64,000 bases of DNA, from assembly GCF_022179445.1 (NCBI RefSeq), contig NZ_BPQU01000017.1, positions 50,886 through 114,885 of the forward strand. The letters are read 5' to 3'. Numbering within the stretch: position 1 is the first letter of the stretch; each line of letters begins with the position of its first letter. A program made the position numbers and the translations under genes. Positions 8,036-17,158 of the stretch are shown piece after piece. This DNA is from Methylobacterium mesophilicum. Its GTDB lineage: Bacteria > Pseudomonadota > Alphaproteobacteria > Rhizobiales > Beijerinckiaceae. The notes under the pieces were generated by a model, which ran no database searches, was not told where the DNA came from, and saw only the letters and a program-made list of their open reading frames with translations.

Positions 8036-8541
8036 GGTGACCTCGCAGAGGTGATGGCGGGCAGCCAGCGACAGGAGTTCATACCGGACTGTCTTTTTCA
8101 AGATCCCGGAGCTGCGCTTGTTCGGGAATGTCTTGAGTCGGGCGCCCTAAGATCGCTCACGGCACTCGGTTGTGCGCCACAGATAGCCGAGGCGAGGGAA
8201 CGGAGATGTCCGGAATAATCCTCAGGTTGGCCGCGCGGTCAAAGCACCTCCCGCGCGGCTGCTCGCGCATCGCCTGTGGTTGAGGGCGCACACCCGATGT
8301 CCGCGGGCCAGGTTGGCCGTGGCTTGACCGTCCTTACACGCGCAGCGGCGCAACCCGGGGCAGCCCACGATCCCCGAACCATCGCGCATCACCGGGTCGT
8401 TTCCTTGCGCGCGTAAGGACGACATCGTCGGAATGACGCGCGAAACGGTGTATGGCGGCCCCGCAACCACCGCGTGACGCAGGTCCGATTTGACCTCGAC
8501 GCATCGAGTGGGCCAGTCAGGTTCGGAACCGAGAGATCGCC
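8036..8541. other. Intergenic region, no gene recognised
   Basis: About 500 bases between the divergent LysE exporter and the fused acyltransferase gene. Short open frames here lack codon bias or recognisable similarity. No clear hairpin terminator, tRNA or promoter consensus was found. The sequence must contain the promoters of both flanking genes. Confidence 0.6.
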
Positions 8542-11500
8542 ATGTTCCGTTCCCTGATGAGTGCCCGGCGCTTCGCGCCGCTGTTCTGGTGCCAGTTCTT
8601 CTCGGCGTTCAACGACAATTTCCTCAAGAACGCGCTGGCCTTCCTGATCCTGTTCGGGATCGGCGGGCAGGCGGATGCCCATGCCGGCGTCCTGGTCACC
8701 TTGGCGAGCGCGGTGTTCATCGGGCCGTTCTTCATTCTGTCGGGCCTGGGCGGGCAATGGGCCGACCGGTACGACAAGGCGCTGATGGCCCGCCGGCTCA
8801 AGTTCGCCGAGATCTTCGCGGCCGGCACCGCGGTGCTCGGCTTCCTGCTGCACTCGGTACCGGTATTGTTCGTGGCGCTGGGCCTGTTCGGGACGATCGC
8901 GGCCCTGTTCGGCCCGATCAAGTACGGGATCCTGCCGGACCACCTGCGCCGCGAGGAGCTGCCGGCCGGCAACGCGCTGGTCGAGGCAGCGACCTTCCTG
9001 GCGATCCTGCTCGGCACCATCGCGGCCGGCGCGGCCTCGGCGATGGGCGGCTCCGGCCTGGTGTTCGGTGCCCTGGTGATGGGCTTCGCGGTCCTGTGCT
9101 GGCTCTCGGCCCGGATGATCCCGCCGACCGGGGAGGGGGCACCGGACCTGCACGTCGATCGCAACGTGGCGCGCTCGACGGCCTCGCTGCTGCGCGACCT
9201 CTGGGCCGACACGCGCCTGTGGCGCGGCTCCCTGACGGTGAGCTGGTTCTGGCTGGTCGGAGTCGTGGTGCTGTCGCTCCTGCCGGTCCTGGTGCGCGAC
9301 GCCTTCAACGGCACCGAGACCGTGATCACCCTGCTGCTGGCGCTGTTCTCCGTCGGCATCGCGGTGGGATCGGGGCTCGCCTCCTGGCTCGCCAGCGGCC
9401 GGATCGTGCTCCTGCCGACGCCGGTCGGCGCGGTACTGATGGGACTGTTCGGCCTCGACCTCGCCTGGACGATCGGACACCTGCCGCCGCCGCCCGCAGA
9501 GGCGATCGGACCTTCCGACTTCCTGCAGACCGGGTACGGCCTGCGCACTGCGATCGGCTTCCTCGGCCTCGCCGTGTCGGGCGGCCTTTACATCGTCCCA
9601 TCCTTCGCGGCCGTGCAGGCCTGGACCGAGAAGGCGATGCGGGCGCGCATCATCGGGGCGGTCAACGTCGTGACCGCGGCGTTCATGGTGGCCGGCACCC
9701 TGGCGCTGGCGGCCCTGCAGGGTGCGGGCCTGTCGAGTGCGAGCCTACTCGCGCTCGTGGGCGTGCTGAACCTGATCGTCGGCGCCGTGGTGTTCGCGAC
9801 CCTGCCGACCAGCCCGTTCCGCGACGCGCTCTCGATCCTGTTCCGGGCCTTCTACCGGCTGGAGGTCCGCGGGCTCGACAACGTCGCGGCGGCCGGGCCG
9901 AACTGCATCCTGGCGCTCAACCACGTCTCGTTCCTCGACGCGCCGCTGGCGCTGTCGCTGCTCGATCAGGAGCCGGTCTTCGCGGTGGACAGCGGGATCG
10001 CGCAGCGCTGGTGGGTGCGGCCGTTCCTGCGGGTGACCAGGGCGATGCCCCTCGACCCGACCCGGCCGCTCGCCACCCGGACGCTGATCAACGCGGTCAA
10101 GAGCGGTGAAACGCTGATCATCTTCCCCGAGGGCCGGCTCACCGTCACCGGCAGCCTGATGAAGGTCTACGACGGCGCCGGGCTGATCGCCGACAAGTCG
10201 GGTGCCATGGTGGTGCCGGTGAAGATCGACGGGCTGGAGCGTACCGCGTTCTCGCGCCTGTCCCGCGGGCAGGTCCGCCATCGCTGGTGGCCCAAGGTGA
10301 CCGTGACGCTGCTGCCGCCGGTGCGCCTCACCGTGGACCCGGCGCTGCGCGGCAAGGCCCGGCGCCAGGCGGCCGGGGCGGCGCTCTACGGCATCATGTC
10401 CGACCTGCTGTTCCGCACCGCCGACACCGACCGGGGCCTGATGGCAGCGCTGATCGACGCCGGGGACCGCCACGGTTGGCGCCGCACCGCCGTCGAGGAC
10501 CCGGTCACCGGCCGCCTGTCCTACAGCCGCCTCGTCCTCGGCGCGAACGTGCTCGGCCGCAAGCTGATGTCGCTCGCCCCGGAAGGCGGCCGGATCGGCG
10601 TGATGCTGCCCAACGCCAACGGCGCGGCCGTGACCCTGTTCGCCCTGGCCTCTGCGGGCCGGGTGCCGGCGATGATCAACTTCTCCGCCGGCGCGGCCAA
10701 CGTGCTCTCGGCGTGCCGGGCGGCGCAGGTCGACAAGATCCTCACCTCCCGGGCCTTCATCGAGAAAGGACGGCTCGGCAGCCTGATAGAGGCGATCAAG
10801 GGACAGGTCGAACTGATCTACCTGGAGGACGTGCGCGCCACCGTCACGACGCCGGACAAGATCCGCGCCCTGCTGGCCGGGCGCAAACCTCTGGTACGGC
10901 GCACGGGCGAGGATCCGGCCGCGGTCCTCTTCACCTCGGGCAGCGAGGGTACGCCCAAGGGCGTGGTGCTGGCCAACCGCTGCATGCTCGCCAACGTGGC
11001 CCAGGTGGCGGCCCGGATCGATTTCGGGCCGACCGACAAGGTGTTCAACGTGCTCCCGGTGTTCCACGCCTTCGGGCTGACCGCCGGGCTGGTCCTGCCC
11101 CTGGTCTCGGGGGTGCCGGTCTATCTCTACCCGTCGCCGCTGCACTATCGGATCGTCCCGGAGCTGATCTACGGCTCCAACAGCACGGTCCTGTTCGGCA
11201 CCGACACGTTCCTCGCCGGCTACGCCCGGGCCGCGCACGCCTACGACTTGCGCTCGCTGCGCTACGTCGTGGCCGGGGCCGAGGCCGTGAAGGAAACGAC
11301 CCGCAAGACCTGGGGCGAGAAGTTCGGCCTGCGCATCCTGGAAGGCTACGGCGTCACCGAATGCGGGCCGGTGGTCGCCCTCAACACGCCGATGTTCAAC
11401 CGATTCGGCACGGTCGGGCGGATCCTGCCCGGGATCGAGACCCGCCTGGAGCCGGTGCCCGGAATCGACGATGCCGGACGCCTGTCGGTTCGGGGACCCA

Positions 11501-11955
11501 ACATCATGCTGGGCTACCTGCGGGCGGAAAAACCCGGCGTGCTGGAGCCGCCGCCGGGCGGCTGGCACGACACCGGCGACATCGTGGCGATCGACGCCAT
11601 GGGCTTCGTGACGATCAAGGGCCGGGCCAAGCGCTTCGCCAAGATCGCCGGCGAGATGGTTTCGCTCGCCGGCATCGAGGCGCTCGCCGCCGAACTCTGG
11701 CCGAACCAGCCGAGCGCGGTCGCGGCGGTGCCGGACGCGCGCAAGGGCGAGCGGCTGGTGCTGTTCACCCAGGAGAAGGGCGCGACGCGCCCCGCCTACC
11801 AGAGCTTCGCCAAGGAGCGTGGCGCCTCCGACGTAGCGATCCCCGCCGAGGTGGTGGTGCTGGACGCGATCCCGATGCTGGGCAGCGGCAAGGTCGATCA
11901 GGTCTCGGTGGTCAAGCTCGCGCACGAGCGAGCGAAGGAAACGGCGGCGGCCTGA
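8542..11955 (+). CDS. Fused lysophospholipid transporter / acyltransferase / acyl-ACP synthetase (LplT-Aas type)
   Basis: A 1137-residue inner-membrane protein combining three activities that re-acylate lysophospholipids. Residues 1 to about 415 form an MFS transporter like LplT (FFSAFNDNFLKNALAFL, GPIKYGILPDHL). Residues about 430-610 are a PlsC acyltransferase with NHVSFLD (HxxxxD near 460) and FPEGRLTVTG. Residues about 630-1130 are an AMP-binding acyl-ACP synthetase with FTSGSEGTPKGVV near 797, EGYGVTECGPVV and WHDTGD. E. coli uses two proteins, LplT and Aas; single-chain versions occur in alphaproteobacteria (family knowledge). The gene stands alone and is followed by a GC-rich hairpin. 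Confidence 0.95.
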   Translation: MFRSLMSARRFAPLFWCQFFSAFNDNFLKNALAFLILFGIGGQADAHAGVLVTLASAVFIGPFFILSGLGGQWADRYDKALMARRLKFAEIFAAGTAVLGFLLHSVPVLFVALGLFGTIAALFGPIKYGILPDHLRREELPAGNALVEAATFLAILLGTIAAGAASAMGGSGLVFGALVMGFAVLCWLSARMIPPTGEGAPDLHVDRNVARSTASLLRDLWADTRLWRGSLTVSWFWLVGVVVLSLLPVLVRDAFNGTETVITLLLALFSVGIAVGSGLASWLASGRIVLLPTPVGAVLMGLFGLDLAWTIGHLPPPPAEAIGPSDFLQTGYGLRTAIGFLGLAVSGGLYIVPSFAAVQAWTEKAMRARIIGAVNVVTAAFMVAGTLALAALQGAGLSSASLLALVGVLNLIVGAVVFATLPTSPFRDALSILFRAFYRLEVRGLDNVAAAGPNCILALNHVSFLDAPLALSLLDQEPVFAVDSGIAQRWWVRPFLRVTRAMPLDPTRPLATRTLINAVKSGETLIIFPEGRLTVTGSLMKVYDGAGLIADKSGAMVVPVKIDGLERTAFSRLSRGQVRHRWWPKVTVTLLPPVRLTVDPALRGKARRQAAGAALYGIMSDLLFRTADTDRGLMAALIDAGDRHGWRRTAVEDPVTGRLSYSRLVLGANVLGRKLMSLAPEGGRIGVMLPNANGAAVTLFALASAGRVPAMINFSAGAANVLSACRAAQVDKILTSRAFIEKGRLGSLIEAIKGQVELIYLEDVRATVTTPDKIRALLAGRKPLVRRTGEDPAAVLFTSGSEGTPKGVVLANRCMLANVAQVAARIDFGPTDKVFNVLPVFHAFGLTAGLVLPLVSGVPVYLYPSPLHYRIVPELIYGSNSTVLFGTDTFLAGYARAAHAYDLRSLRYVVAGAEAVKETTRKTWGEKFGLRILEGYGVTECGPVVALNTPMFNRFGTVGRILPGIETRLEPVPGIDDAGRLSVRGPNIMLGYLRAEKPGVLEPPPGGWHDTGDIVAIDAMGFVTIKGRAKRFAKIAGEMVSLAGIEALAAELWPNQPSAVAAVPDARKGERLVLFTQEKGATRPAYQSFAKERGASDVAIPAEVVVLDAIPMLGSGKVDQVSVVKLAHERAKETAAA

Positions 11956-11963
11956 CCCTGTCG

Positions 11964-11987
11964 CGCCGCGTCCCCCAAACGGGGGAT
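11964..11987 (+). terminator. GC-rich hairpin downstream of the LplT-Aas gene
   Basis: Ten-pair stem (11964-11973 with 11978-11987, one G-T pair) around the loop AAAC, starting eight bases after the stop codon. There is no T-run, so it may protect or weakly terminate the transcript rather than act as a strong intrinsic terminator. Confidence 0.45.
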
Positions 11988-12013
11988 GCGTGCAGCGACA
12001 CGTTGGCATGGTA

Positions 12014-12077
12014 TCACGAATACAGTCATGATTCGATCAATCTTCAGTGATCGAGAATCATGGACTGGAATTCGCGA
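12014..12077. repeat. Long imperfect inverted repeat upstream of a small gene
   Basis: The left arm 12014-12039 pairs with the right arm 12048-12077 around an eight-base centre. The two arms match base for base except for a few bulged bases and one mismatch; the cores CATGATTC and GATCA are mirrored exactly. The composition is far more AT-rich than the surroundings. It lies 30 bases upstream of the ATG of the 72-residue gene, so it could be an operator or a structured leader. Confidence 0.65.
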
Positions 12078-12106
12078 TTCAGGCGCGTGTCGACGAGGGG
12101 TTGATC

Positions 12107-12325
12107 ATGCACAAGGGCAAGCGATTTCCGATCTGGCTGACGCGGCGGGCCTATTTCAGGCGTCTCGAACGCTGGGCCAAGCTCGGCAAGGCGCGCAAGC
12201 CCGCGCCGCAGAACATCGCGATCGAGCCCGTCATGCTGTCGTCCAACGTCGTGCCGTTCCCGCTCCACCTGGCCCAGGCGGGCCGGCCGGCCTTCCCGGA
12301 TCTGCGCGGCGTCGGCATCGGCTGA
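12107..12325 (+). CDS. Small basic protein, unknown function
   Basis: A 72-residue protein starting MHKGKRFPIWLTRRAYFRRLERW, strongly basic in its first 35 residues and then neutral. GAGGGG six bases before the ATG at 12107 supports the start; a GTG at 12047 would begin inside the inverted repeat and is less likely. GC3 is high, consistent with coding. No family recognised. It is followed 36 bases later by pbpC on the same strand. Confidence 0.5.
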   Translation: MHKGKRFPIWLTRRAYFRRLERWAKLGKARKPAPQNIAIEPVMLSSNVVPFPLHLAQAGRPAFPDLRGVGIG

Positions 12326-12361
12326 GCCGGCGCCCCGGGCCTTGCCTGCCGCGGCGGATCG

Positions 12362-14539
12362 GTGAATCTGTGCGCTCTGGTAGACCCGGGATCTGGAGGA
12401 TGCGTGCCGCACCAAGGGCCCGATCCCGGCGCGGCCGCCGCGTCCCGGCTTCGCCGTGCGGTGCGCAGGGGCCTCGCGATGGCGGCGCTTCTGGCCGGGC
12501 TCGTCATGGCCGGCGCCGGGCTGGTCTGGCACTACGCCGTTTCGCTGCCGCCCCTCGACCTGGCGGCGGCCTCGGCACGCTCCACCGTCGTGCTCGACCG
12601 GGCCGACACGCTGCTGCGCCCCTTCGCCACCGCGGACGGCCGCTGGCGGCTTCCGGCCAGAGCTGCGACCGTCGATCCGCGCTACCGGGCGATGCTGCTC
12701 GCCTACGAGGACCGGCGCTTCGAGACCCATCCCGGCGTCGATCCGGTGGCGATCCTGCGGGCCGCCGGCCAATGGCTGGGGCATGGCCGGATCCTGTCGG
12801 GGGGCTCGACCCTGTCGATGCAGGTCGCCCGCCTGGTCGAGCCGCGCCACGGGCGTTCGCTGGAGGCCAAGCTCCGCCAGATGGTCCGGGCGGTGGCGCT
12901 GGAGCGGCAGCTCGGCAAGGCGGCGCTGCTCGACCTCTACCTGGCGCTCGCCCCCTATGGCGGTCCCCTCGAGGGCGTCCGGGCGGCGAGCCTGGCCTAT
13001 TTCGGGCGCGAGCCGGCGCGGCTGACGGCAGCCCAGGCGGCCTTGCTCGTCGCCCTGCCGCAATCCCCGGAGACCCGCCGGCCGGACCGCTTCCCGGGGC
13101 GCGCCCGGGCCGCCCGCGACCGGGTGCTGGATCGGGTGGCCGGGCGGGGGCTGATCAGCATGGCCGAGGCCGCCGCCGCCAAGGCCGAGCCGATACCGGC
13201 CGGGCGCAAGCCATTCCCGATGCTGGCCGCCCACGCCGCCGAGGAGGCGGTCGCGGCCGAGCCCGGGACGGCGGTGATCCGCCTGTCCATCGACGGGCGG
13301 CTGCAAGCGCGCCTCGAAGACCTGGCCGCCGAGCGCGCCGCCGCGACCGGACCGGCCCTCTCGGCAGCTATCGTCGTGCTCGACAACCGCGACGGCCGGG
13401 TGCTGGCCCAGGTCGGCAGCCCCGGCTACCTGGATCCGAGCCGCCGGGGCGCGATCGACATGACCCTGGCGGTGCGCTCGCCGGGCTCGGCCCTGAAGCC
13501 GTTCATCTACGCCATGGCCTTCGAGGACGGGCTCGCCCATCCCGAGACGTTGCTGGAAGACCGTCCCGCCCGGTTCTCCGCCAGCTACGCACCGGAGAAC
13601 TTCGACCTGACCTTTCAGGGAACGGTCACGGCGCGGCGCGCCCTGCAGCTCTCGCTGAACGTGCCCGCGGTGGCGCTGATGGAGGCGGTTGGGCCCGCGC
13701 GCTTCATCGCCCGTCTGCGGGCGGCCGGCGCCGGGATCCAACTGCCCCGCGAGGCCGCCCCGGGCCTGCCGGTGGCGCTGGGCGGCCTCGGCATCACGCT
13801 CACCGACCTCGCCCGGCTCTATGCCGGCCTCGCCCGGGGCGGCGGGGTGCCCGACGTCCTGCGCCGGGCCGGGGGAGCCGCGGGAGCGGGTGCGGAGCGC
13901 CGGGTCACCGAGCCGGTGGCGGCATGGTACGTCGCCGACATCCTGCGCGGGACGCCGCCGCCGGAGAACGCATTGTCGAGCCGCATCGCCTACAAGACCG
14001 GGACGTCGTTCGGCTATCGCGACGCCTGGGCGGCGGGGTTCGACCGGCACGTCACCGTGGCCGTCTGGATCGGGCGGCCCGACGGCGCCGCGGTCCCCGG
14101 ACTCATCGGCCGCGTCGCCGCGGCCCCGATCCTGTTCGATGCCTTCGCGCGCCTCGGGATCGAGCCCGAGCCGGTCCCGCAGCCCCGCAACGCCCTGAGC
14201 GCCACCGGGGCCGGCGGCCTGCCGCCGCCGCTCCGGCGCCTGCGGCGCGACGGGGCGGAGACGGCCGGCCCGTCCCTCAAGATCGCCTATCCCCCGGACG
14301 GGGCCCGGATCGATCTCGGCCTCGCGGCCGAGCAGGCCGGGCACGGGGAGGGTGGTCCGGGCCTCGCCCTCAAGGCGCTTGGCGGCGTCCCGCCGCTGAC
14401 CTGGCTGGTCGATGGCCAGCCGGTGACCCAGACGCCCCGCCGGCAGGCCGCGTGGGTCCCGAACGGCGCCGGGTTCGCGCGGATCTCGGTTCTCGATGCC
14501 ACCGGAGCGAGCGACAGCGTCTCCATCCGCCTGGAGTGA
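12362..14539 (+). CDS. pbpC: Penicillin-binding protein 1C (glycosyltransferase/transpeptidase)
   Basis: A bifunctional peptidoglycan synthase of 725 residues with an N-terminal membrane anchor (AMAALLAGLVMAGAGLVW, about 40-60). The GT51 transglycosylase region has the catalytic Glu in YEDRRFETHPGVD near 116 and GGSTLSMQVARL. The transpeptidase has SPGSALKPFIYAMAFE (Ser-x-x-Lys, near 375), SLNVPAV, and KTGTS near 545. The tail of about 95 residues matches the C-terminal domain typical of PBP1C. The usual partner, an alpha-2-macroglobulin-like gene (yfhM), is not adjacent. The GTG at 12362 is the longest start; a GTG shortly downstream is also possible. Confidence 0.93.
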   Translation: MNLCALVDPGSGGCVPHQGPDPGAAAASRLRRAVRRGLAMAALLAGLVMAGAGLVWHYAVSLPPLDLAAASARSTVVLDRADTLLRPFATADGRWRLPARAATVDPRYRAMLLAYEDRRFETHPGVDPVAILRAAGQWLGHGRILSGGSTLSMQVARLVEPRHGRSLEAKLRQMVRAVALERQLGKAALLDLYLALAPYGGPLEGVRAASLAYFGREPARLTAAQAALLVALPQSPETRRPDRFPGRARAARDRVLDRVAGRGLISMAEAAAAKAEPIPAGRKPFPMLAAHAAEEAVAAEPGTAVIRLSIDGRLQARLEDLAAERAAATGPALSAAIVVLDNRDGRVLAQVGSPGYLDPSRRGAIDMTLAVRSPGSALKPFIYAMAFEDGLAHPETLLEDRPARFSASYAPENFDLTFQGTVTARRALQLSLNVPAVALMEAVGPARFIARLRAAGAGIQLPREAAPGLPVALGGLGITLTDLARLYAGLARGGGVPDVLRRAGGAAGAGAERRVTEPVAAWYVADILRGTPPPENALSSRIAYKTGTSFGYRDAWAAGFDRHVTVAVWIGRPDGAAVPGLIGRVAAAPILFDAFARLGIEPEPVPQPRNALSATGAGGLPPPLRRLRRDGAETAGPSLKIAYPPDGARIDLGLAAEQAGHGEGGPGLALKALGGVPPLTWLVDGQPVTQTPRRQAAWVPNGAGFARISVLDATGASDSVSIRLE

Positions 14540-14684
14540 AGTGGCGCCTCAGCGTTGCCGACGATCAGAGGCGCTGGGACGCGACATTATGTGCGGACCA
14601 ATACGCTCGACGATGTCAGTCTTCATGGCGGGATTCATCGGTCATCAACGAATACCGGCCTAATGCTGGCCGGTGAGGTCGGTG

Positions 14685-15728
14685 ATGGCTTGGAAGGTCG
14701 GCGCCGCGATCGCGGGGCTTCTCGGGTTGGTGGGTGTGACGGCCGGACTCGGCGGCGGTGCGGATCCGCGCCGGGCCAGCTGGCGTGAGACCTATCGGCC
14801 GCCCGCCGAGATCCCGTTCCCGGACGAGAACCCCTACTCGGCCGCCAAGGCCGACCTGGGCCGGCGGCTGTTCTTCGATCCGATCCTGTCCGGAGACGGC
14901 ACCCGGTCTTGCTCCACCTGCCATCTCCCGGATCTCGGCTGGGGGGACGGACGCGCCCGCGCAGCGACGCGGATGCAGGGCGACATGGACCTGCGCACGC
15001 CGACGCTGATCAACATCGCCTGGCAGGACGGCCCGATGGGCTGGGACGGCAAGTTCAAGACCCTCGAATCCGTCGCGGCGATGCCGATGATCTCGCCGTC
15101 CAACATGAACCTGCCGATGGCCGACGCGCTCGCCCGGCTGTCCGCCGATTCGAGCTACGCGGCCGCCTTCGCCACCGCATTCAACGATCCCGCCATCACC
15201 CGGGACCGGCTGGAGGCGGCGCTGGCGACGTTCGAGCGCCTGATCGTGACGGGGACGAGCCCGTTCGACCGCTGGATCGCCGGCGACGAAGCTGCCATCG
15301 CCGAGCCGGCAAAGCGCGGTTTCGACCTGTTCAACGGCCGGGCCGACTGTGCCGGCTGCCATTCCGGCTGGTCGTTCACCGACAACTCGTTCCACGATAT
15401 CGGGGTCGGCACCGGCAACGATATCGGTCGAGGCCGCTTCAAGCCCACATCGGTCGCCCTGCGCTACGCTTTCAAGACCCCGACCCTGCGGGAGATCGGC
15501 CACCGGGCCCCCTACATGCACGACGGCTCGCTGGCGACCCTGGAGGCGGTGATCGACCTCTACGACCGTGGCGGGATCGACCGGCCGAGCCGCTCCCGAG
15601 CGATCAAGCCGCTGCATCTCAGCGCGACGGAGCGGGCGGACTTGCTAGCGTTCCTCAAGACGCTCTCGACCGAAGCGGCCCCCGACCTGACGACGGCATC
15701 GTTCACGACCGCGGCCCCGGCGCCGTGA
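14685..15728 (+). CDS. Di-haem cytochrome c peroxidase family protein
   Basis: A 347-residue periplasmic protein with an N-terminal signal segment (MAWKVGAAIAGLLGLVGVTAGL) and two CxxCH haem sites, CSTCH near residue 80 and CAGCH near 220, the arrangement of bacterial cytochrome c peroxidase and MauG-like proteins. Supporting motifs are LGRRLFFDPILSGDGTRSCSTC, RTPTLINIAW, and KTPTLREIGHRAPYMHDGSLATLEAVIDLY. The ATG at 14685 has GAGG six bases upstream. Hydrogen peroxide reduction is the default role; a MauG-like oxidase role cannot be excluded. It stands alone. Confidence 0.92.
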   Translation: MAWKVGAAIAGLLGLVGVTAGLGGGADPRRASWRETYRPPAEIPFPDENPYSAAKADLGRRLFFDPILSGDGTRSCSTCHLPDLGWGDGRARAATRMQGDMDLRTPTLINIAWQDGPMGWDGKFKTLESVAAMPMISPSNMNLPMADALARLSADSSYAAAFATAFNDPAITRDRLEAALATFERLIVTGTSPFDRWIAGDEAAIAEPAKRGFDLFNGRADCAGCHSGWSFTDNSFHDIGVGTGNDIGRGRFKPTSVALRYAFKTPTLREIGHRAPYMHDGSLATLEAVIDLYDRGGIDRPSRSRAIKPLHLSATERADLLAFLKTLSTEAAPDLTTASFTTAAPAP

Positions 15729-15750
15729 CGGCGGCAGCGTAAATCACCGC

Positions 15751-15786
15751 GTCATTCCAGGGCGCCGCAGGCGAGCCCGGAACGAC
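15751..15786. repeat. GTCATTCC-type palindromic element
   Basis: The left arm GTCATTCCAGGGC and the right arm GCCCGGAACGAC are inverted copies with one mismatch and one bulge, separated by about ten bases. This type of element (GTCATTCCGGG...) is scattered between genes in many Rhizobiales (general knowledge). It lies between convergent genes, where it may help end both transcripts. Confidence 0.6.
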
Positions 15787-15887
15787 ACGCGGGCTGCTTT
15801 GGCGCTACGGCGATACCCAACCCGCGGACACGCATCGTGTTGTGTGCCGACCGACGCCGAGCCCTCATAGGATCGCGACCGCGAACG

Positions 15888-16325
15888 TCAGCGCGCCAGA
15901 CCAGGCTGCGGCACTCCGGTCGCGCGCCGCTCGCTCGCTTCCGGCGCGGCGCCGATACGAGCCTCGATGCCCGCGTAGCGGTGGGAGAGGTTCGCGAGGC
16001 TGACGATGATCCACACGCTCGCCAGCACGCTCGCCGACATCACGCCGAGAAGGACGTAGACCGTGCGGGTGTTGCGCCGCACTTCGACCGAGAGGTCGTG
16101 GGCGAGGTCCCGGTTGCCCTGGAACAGGGCGTCCCGCGCGGCGACCAGCTCGTTGTGCATCTCGCTGATGACGTGGGTGGCGTTGTAGAGCAGCAGCAGG
16201 TGGACGACGAAATCGTCGTCCGTGGTGGTGTTGAGGGCGGCCGCGACGCGCACGGCGAGCTGGCGCTCCCAAGGCAGGAGCTCCCGGCCGTGAACCGTCC
16301 GGTAGAACCGCTCGAGGTTGTTCAC
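15888..16325 (-). CDS. Small membrane protein paired with ParA-like ATPase
   Basis: A 145-residue protein with a soluble, partly charged N-terminal part (MNNLERFYRTVHGRELLPWE), a predicted helix-rich middle (HNELVAARDALFQGNRDLAHD), one clear transmembrane segment (TVYVLLGVMSASVLASVWIIVSLA, about 89-112) and a short C-terminal tail. Its ATG overlaps the stop of the ATPase gene by four bases, so the two are coupled. Size and pairing recall TraM/StbC-like partners of ParA-type TraL/StbB proteins on conjugative plasmids, but no sequence identity is claimed. Confidence 0.65.
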   Translation of the reverse strand: MNNLERFYRTVHGRELLPWERQLAVRVAAALNTTTDDDFVVHLLLLYNATHVISEMHNELVAARDALFQGNRDLAHDLSVEVRRNTRTVYVLLGVMSASVLASVWIIVSLANLSHRYAGIEARIGAAPEASERRATGVPQPGLAR

Positions 16326-17158
16326 GGACGGAAGGCCTCGCGCCAGGCCGTGTGGAAGTTGCGCCGCAGGCGCCGGCCCTCGACGCGCAGGCGCATCGGC
16401 GCGGTGGTCGCTAGTTCCAGCCAGGTCGTGTGCTGGATCCGCAGCGCCTCGATCAGGCGCTCGCCGATCCGCTCGATCTCGGTGGCGCGGAAGTTCGGTT
16501 GCGCCCGCAGCTGCCGCACCACGTCGGAGGCCTCCAGATAATCGAAGTTGGTCGCCTGGGCGGTGTTCTTAGCGAGGATCGCCCGGTCGCATTCGAGCAG
16601 CAGCGGACGGAGCTCCCGGAGCACGTCGAGGGCGGTGGGATCGACGGCGCCGGCGGCCACGACCACGCAGAGGCGAATCTTCTCCTCGCGGCAGCTCTCG
16701 ACAATGATCTCGGTGCTGCGCCGGGTCGTCTCGGTGTCGCCCGCCGGGAAATCCACCACGACGAAGCGCTCGGCCGCGTCGGACACGCGCTCGATCAGGT
16801 CCTGGACCAAGGTCGGATCGACGCGGCCGGTGGAGTCCTCAGCCCGCAGGCGCTGCCGGAAGCAGGACACGCCCGGACGGCGCGGCACGAAGTTCTGGCT
16901 GCCCGGATCGGTCTCGCGCATCAGCGCCGTGTGGAAGTGCCGGTTGGCCGGGTCGGTGTCGACCGCCAGGACCGGCCCGACCTCGGCGCAGAGATCCGCG
17001 ATCTGCAACGCGATGGTCGTCTTGCCGACGCCGCCCTTGCCGCCGAGGCACAGGATCAGGACCTTGGTGTTGCCCGGGCCGAGCAGATCCTGCTGGATGT
17101 CCTGAAGCTCGGACGGGGTGTACCAGGCCGGAACCTTGAGCTGCGTGACGTCGATCAT
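16322..17158 (-). CDS. ParA/MinD-type P-loop ATPase
   Basis: A 278-residue ATPase with the deviant Walker A motif KGGVGKTT at 41-48, the switch aspartate region VLAVDTDPANRHFH, and a Walker B-like FVVVDFPAGDTETT. The N-terminal 30 residues (VPAWYTPSELQDIQQDLLG) are not part of the ParA core. No ParB, replication gene or parS-like repeat lies beside it, so chromosome or plasmid partition is not supported. The partner downstream is a single-pass membrane protein. Similarity to conjugation-associated TraL/StbB ATPases is possible. A sharply AT-rich region lies 500 bases upstream. Confidence 0.85.
   Translation of the reverse strand: MIDVTQLKVPAWYTPSELQDIQQDLLGPGNTKVLILCLGGKGGVGKTTIALQIADLCAEVGPVLAVDTDPANRHFHTALMRETDPGSQNFVPRRPGVSCFRQRLRAEDSTGRVDPTLVQDLIERVSDAAERFVVVDFPAGDTETTRRSTEIIVESCREEKIRLCVVVAAGAVDPTALDVLRELRPLLLECDRAILAKNTAQATNFDYLEASDVVRQLRAQPNFRATEIERIGERLIEALRIQHTTWLELATTAPMRLRVEGRRLRRNFHTAWREAFRP

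Noticed and set aside
9745..12009. Long open frame of 754 codons on the minus strand opposite the LplT-Aas gene
   Set aside because: It is antisense to a gene with three clearly recognisable domains, and its translation is rich in Arg, Gly, His and Gln with no family signature; such frames are common by chance at this GC content.
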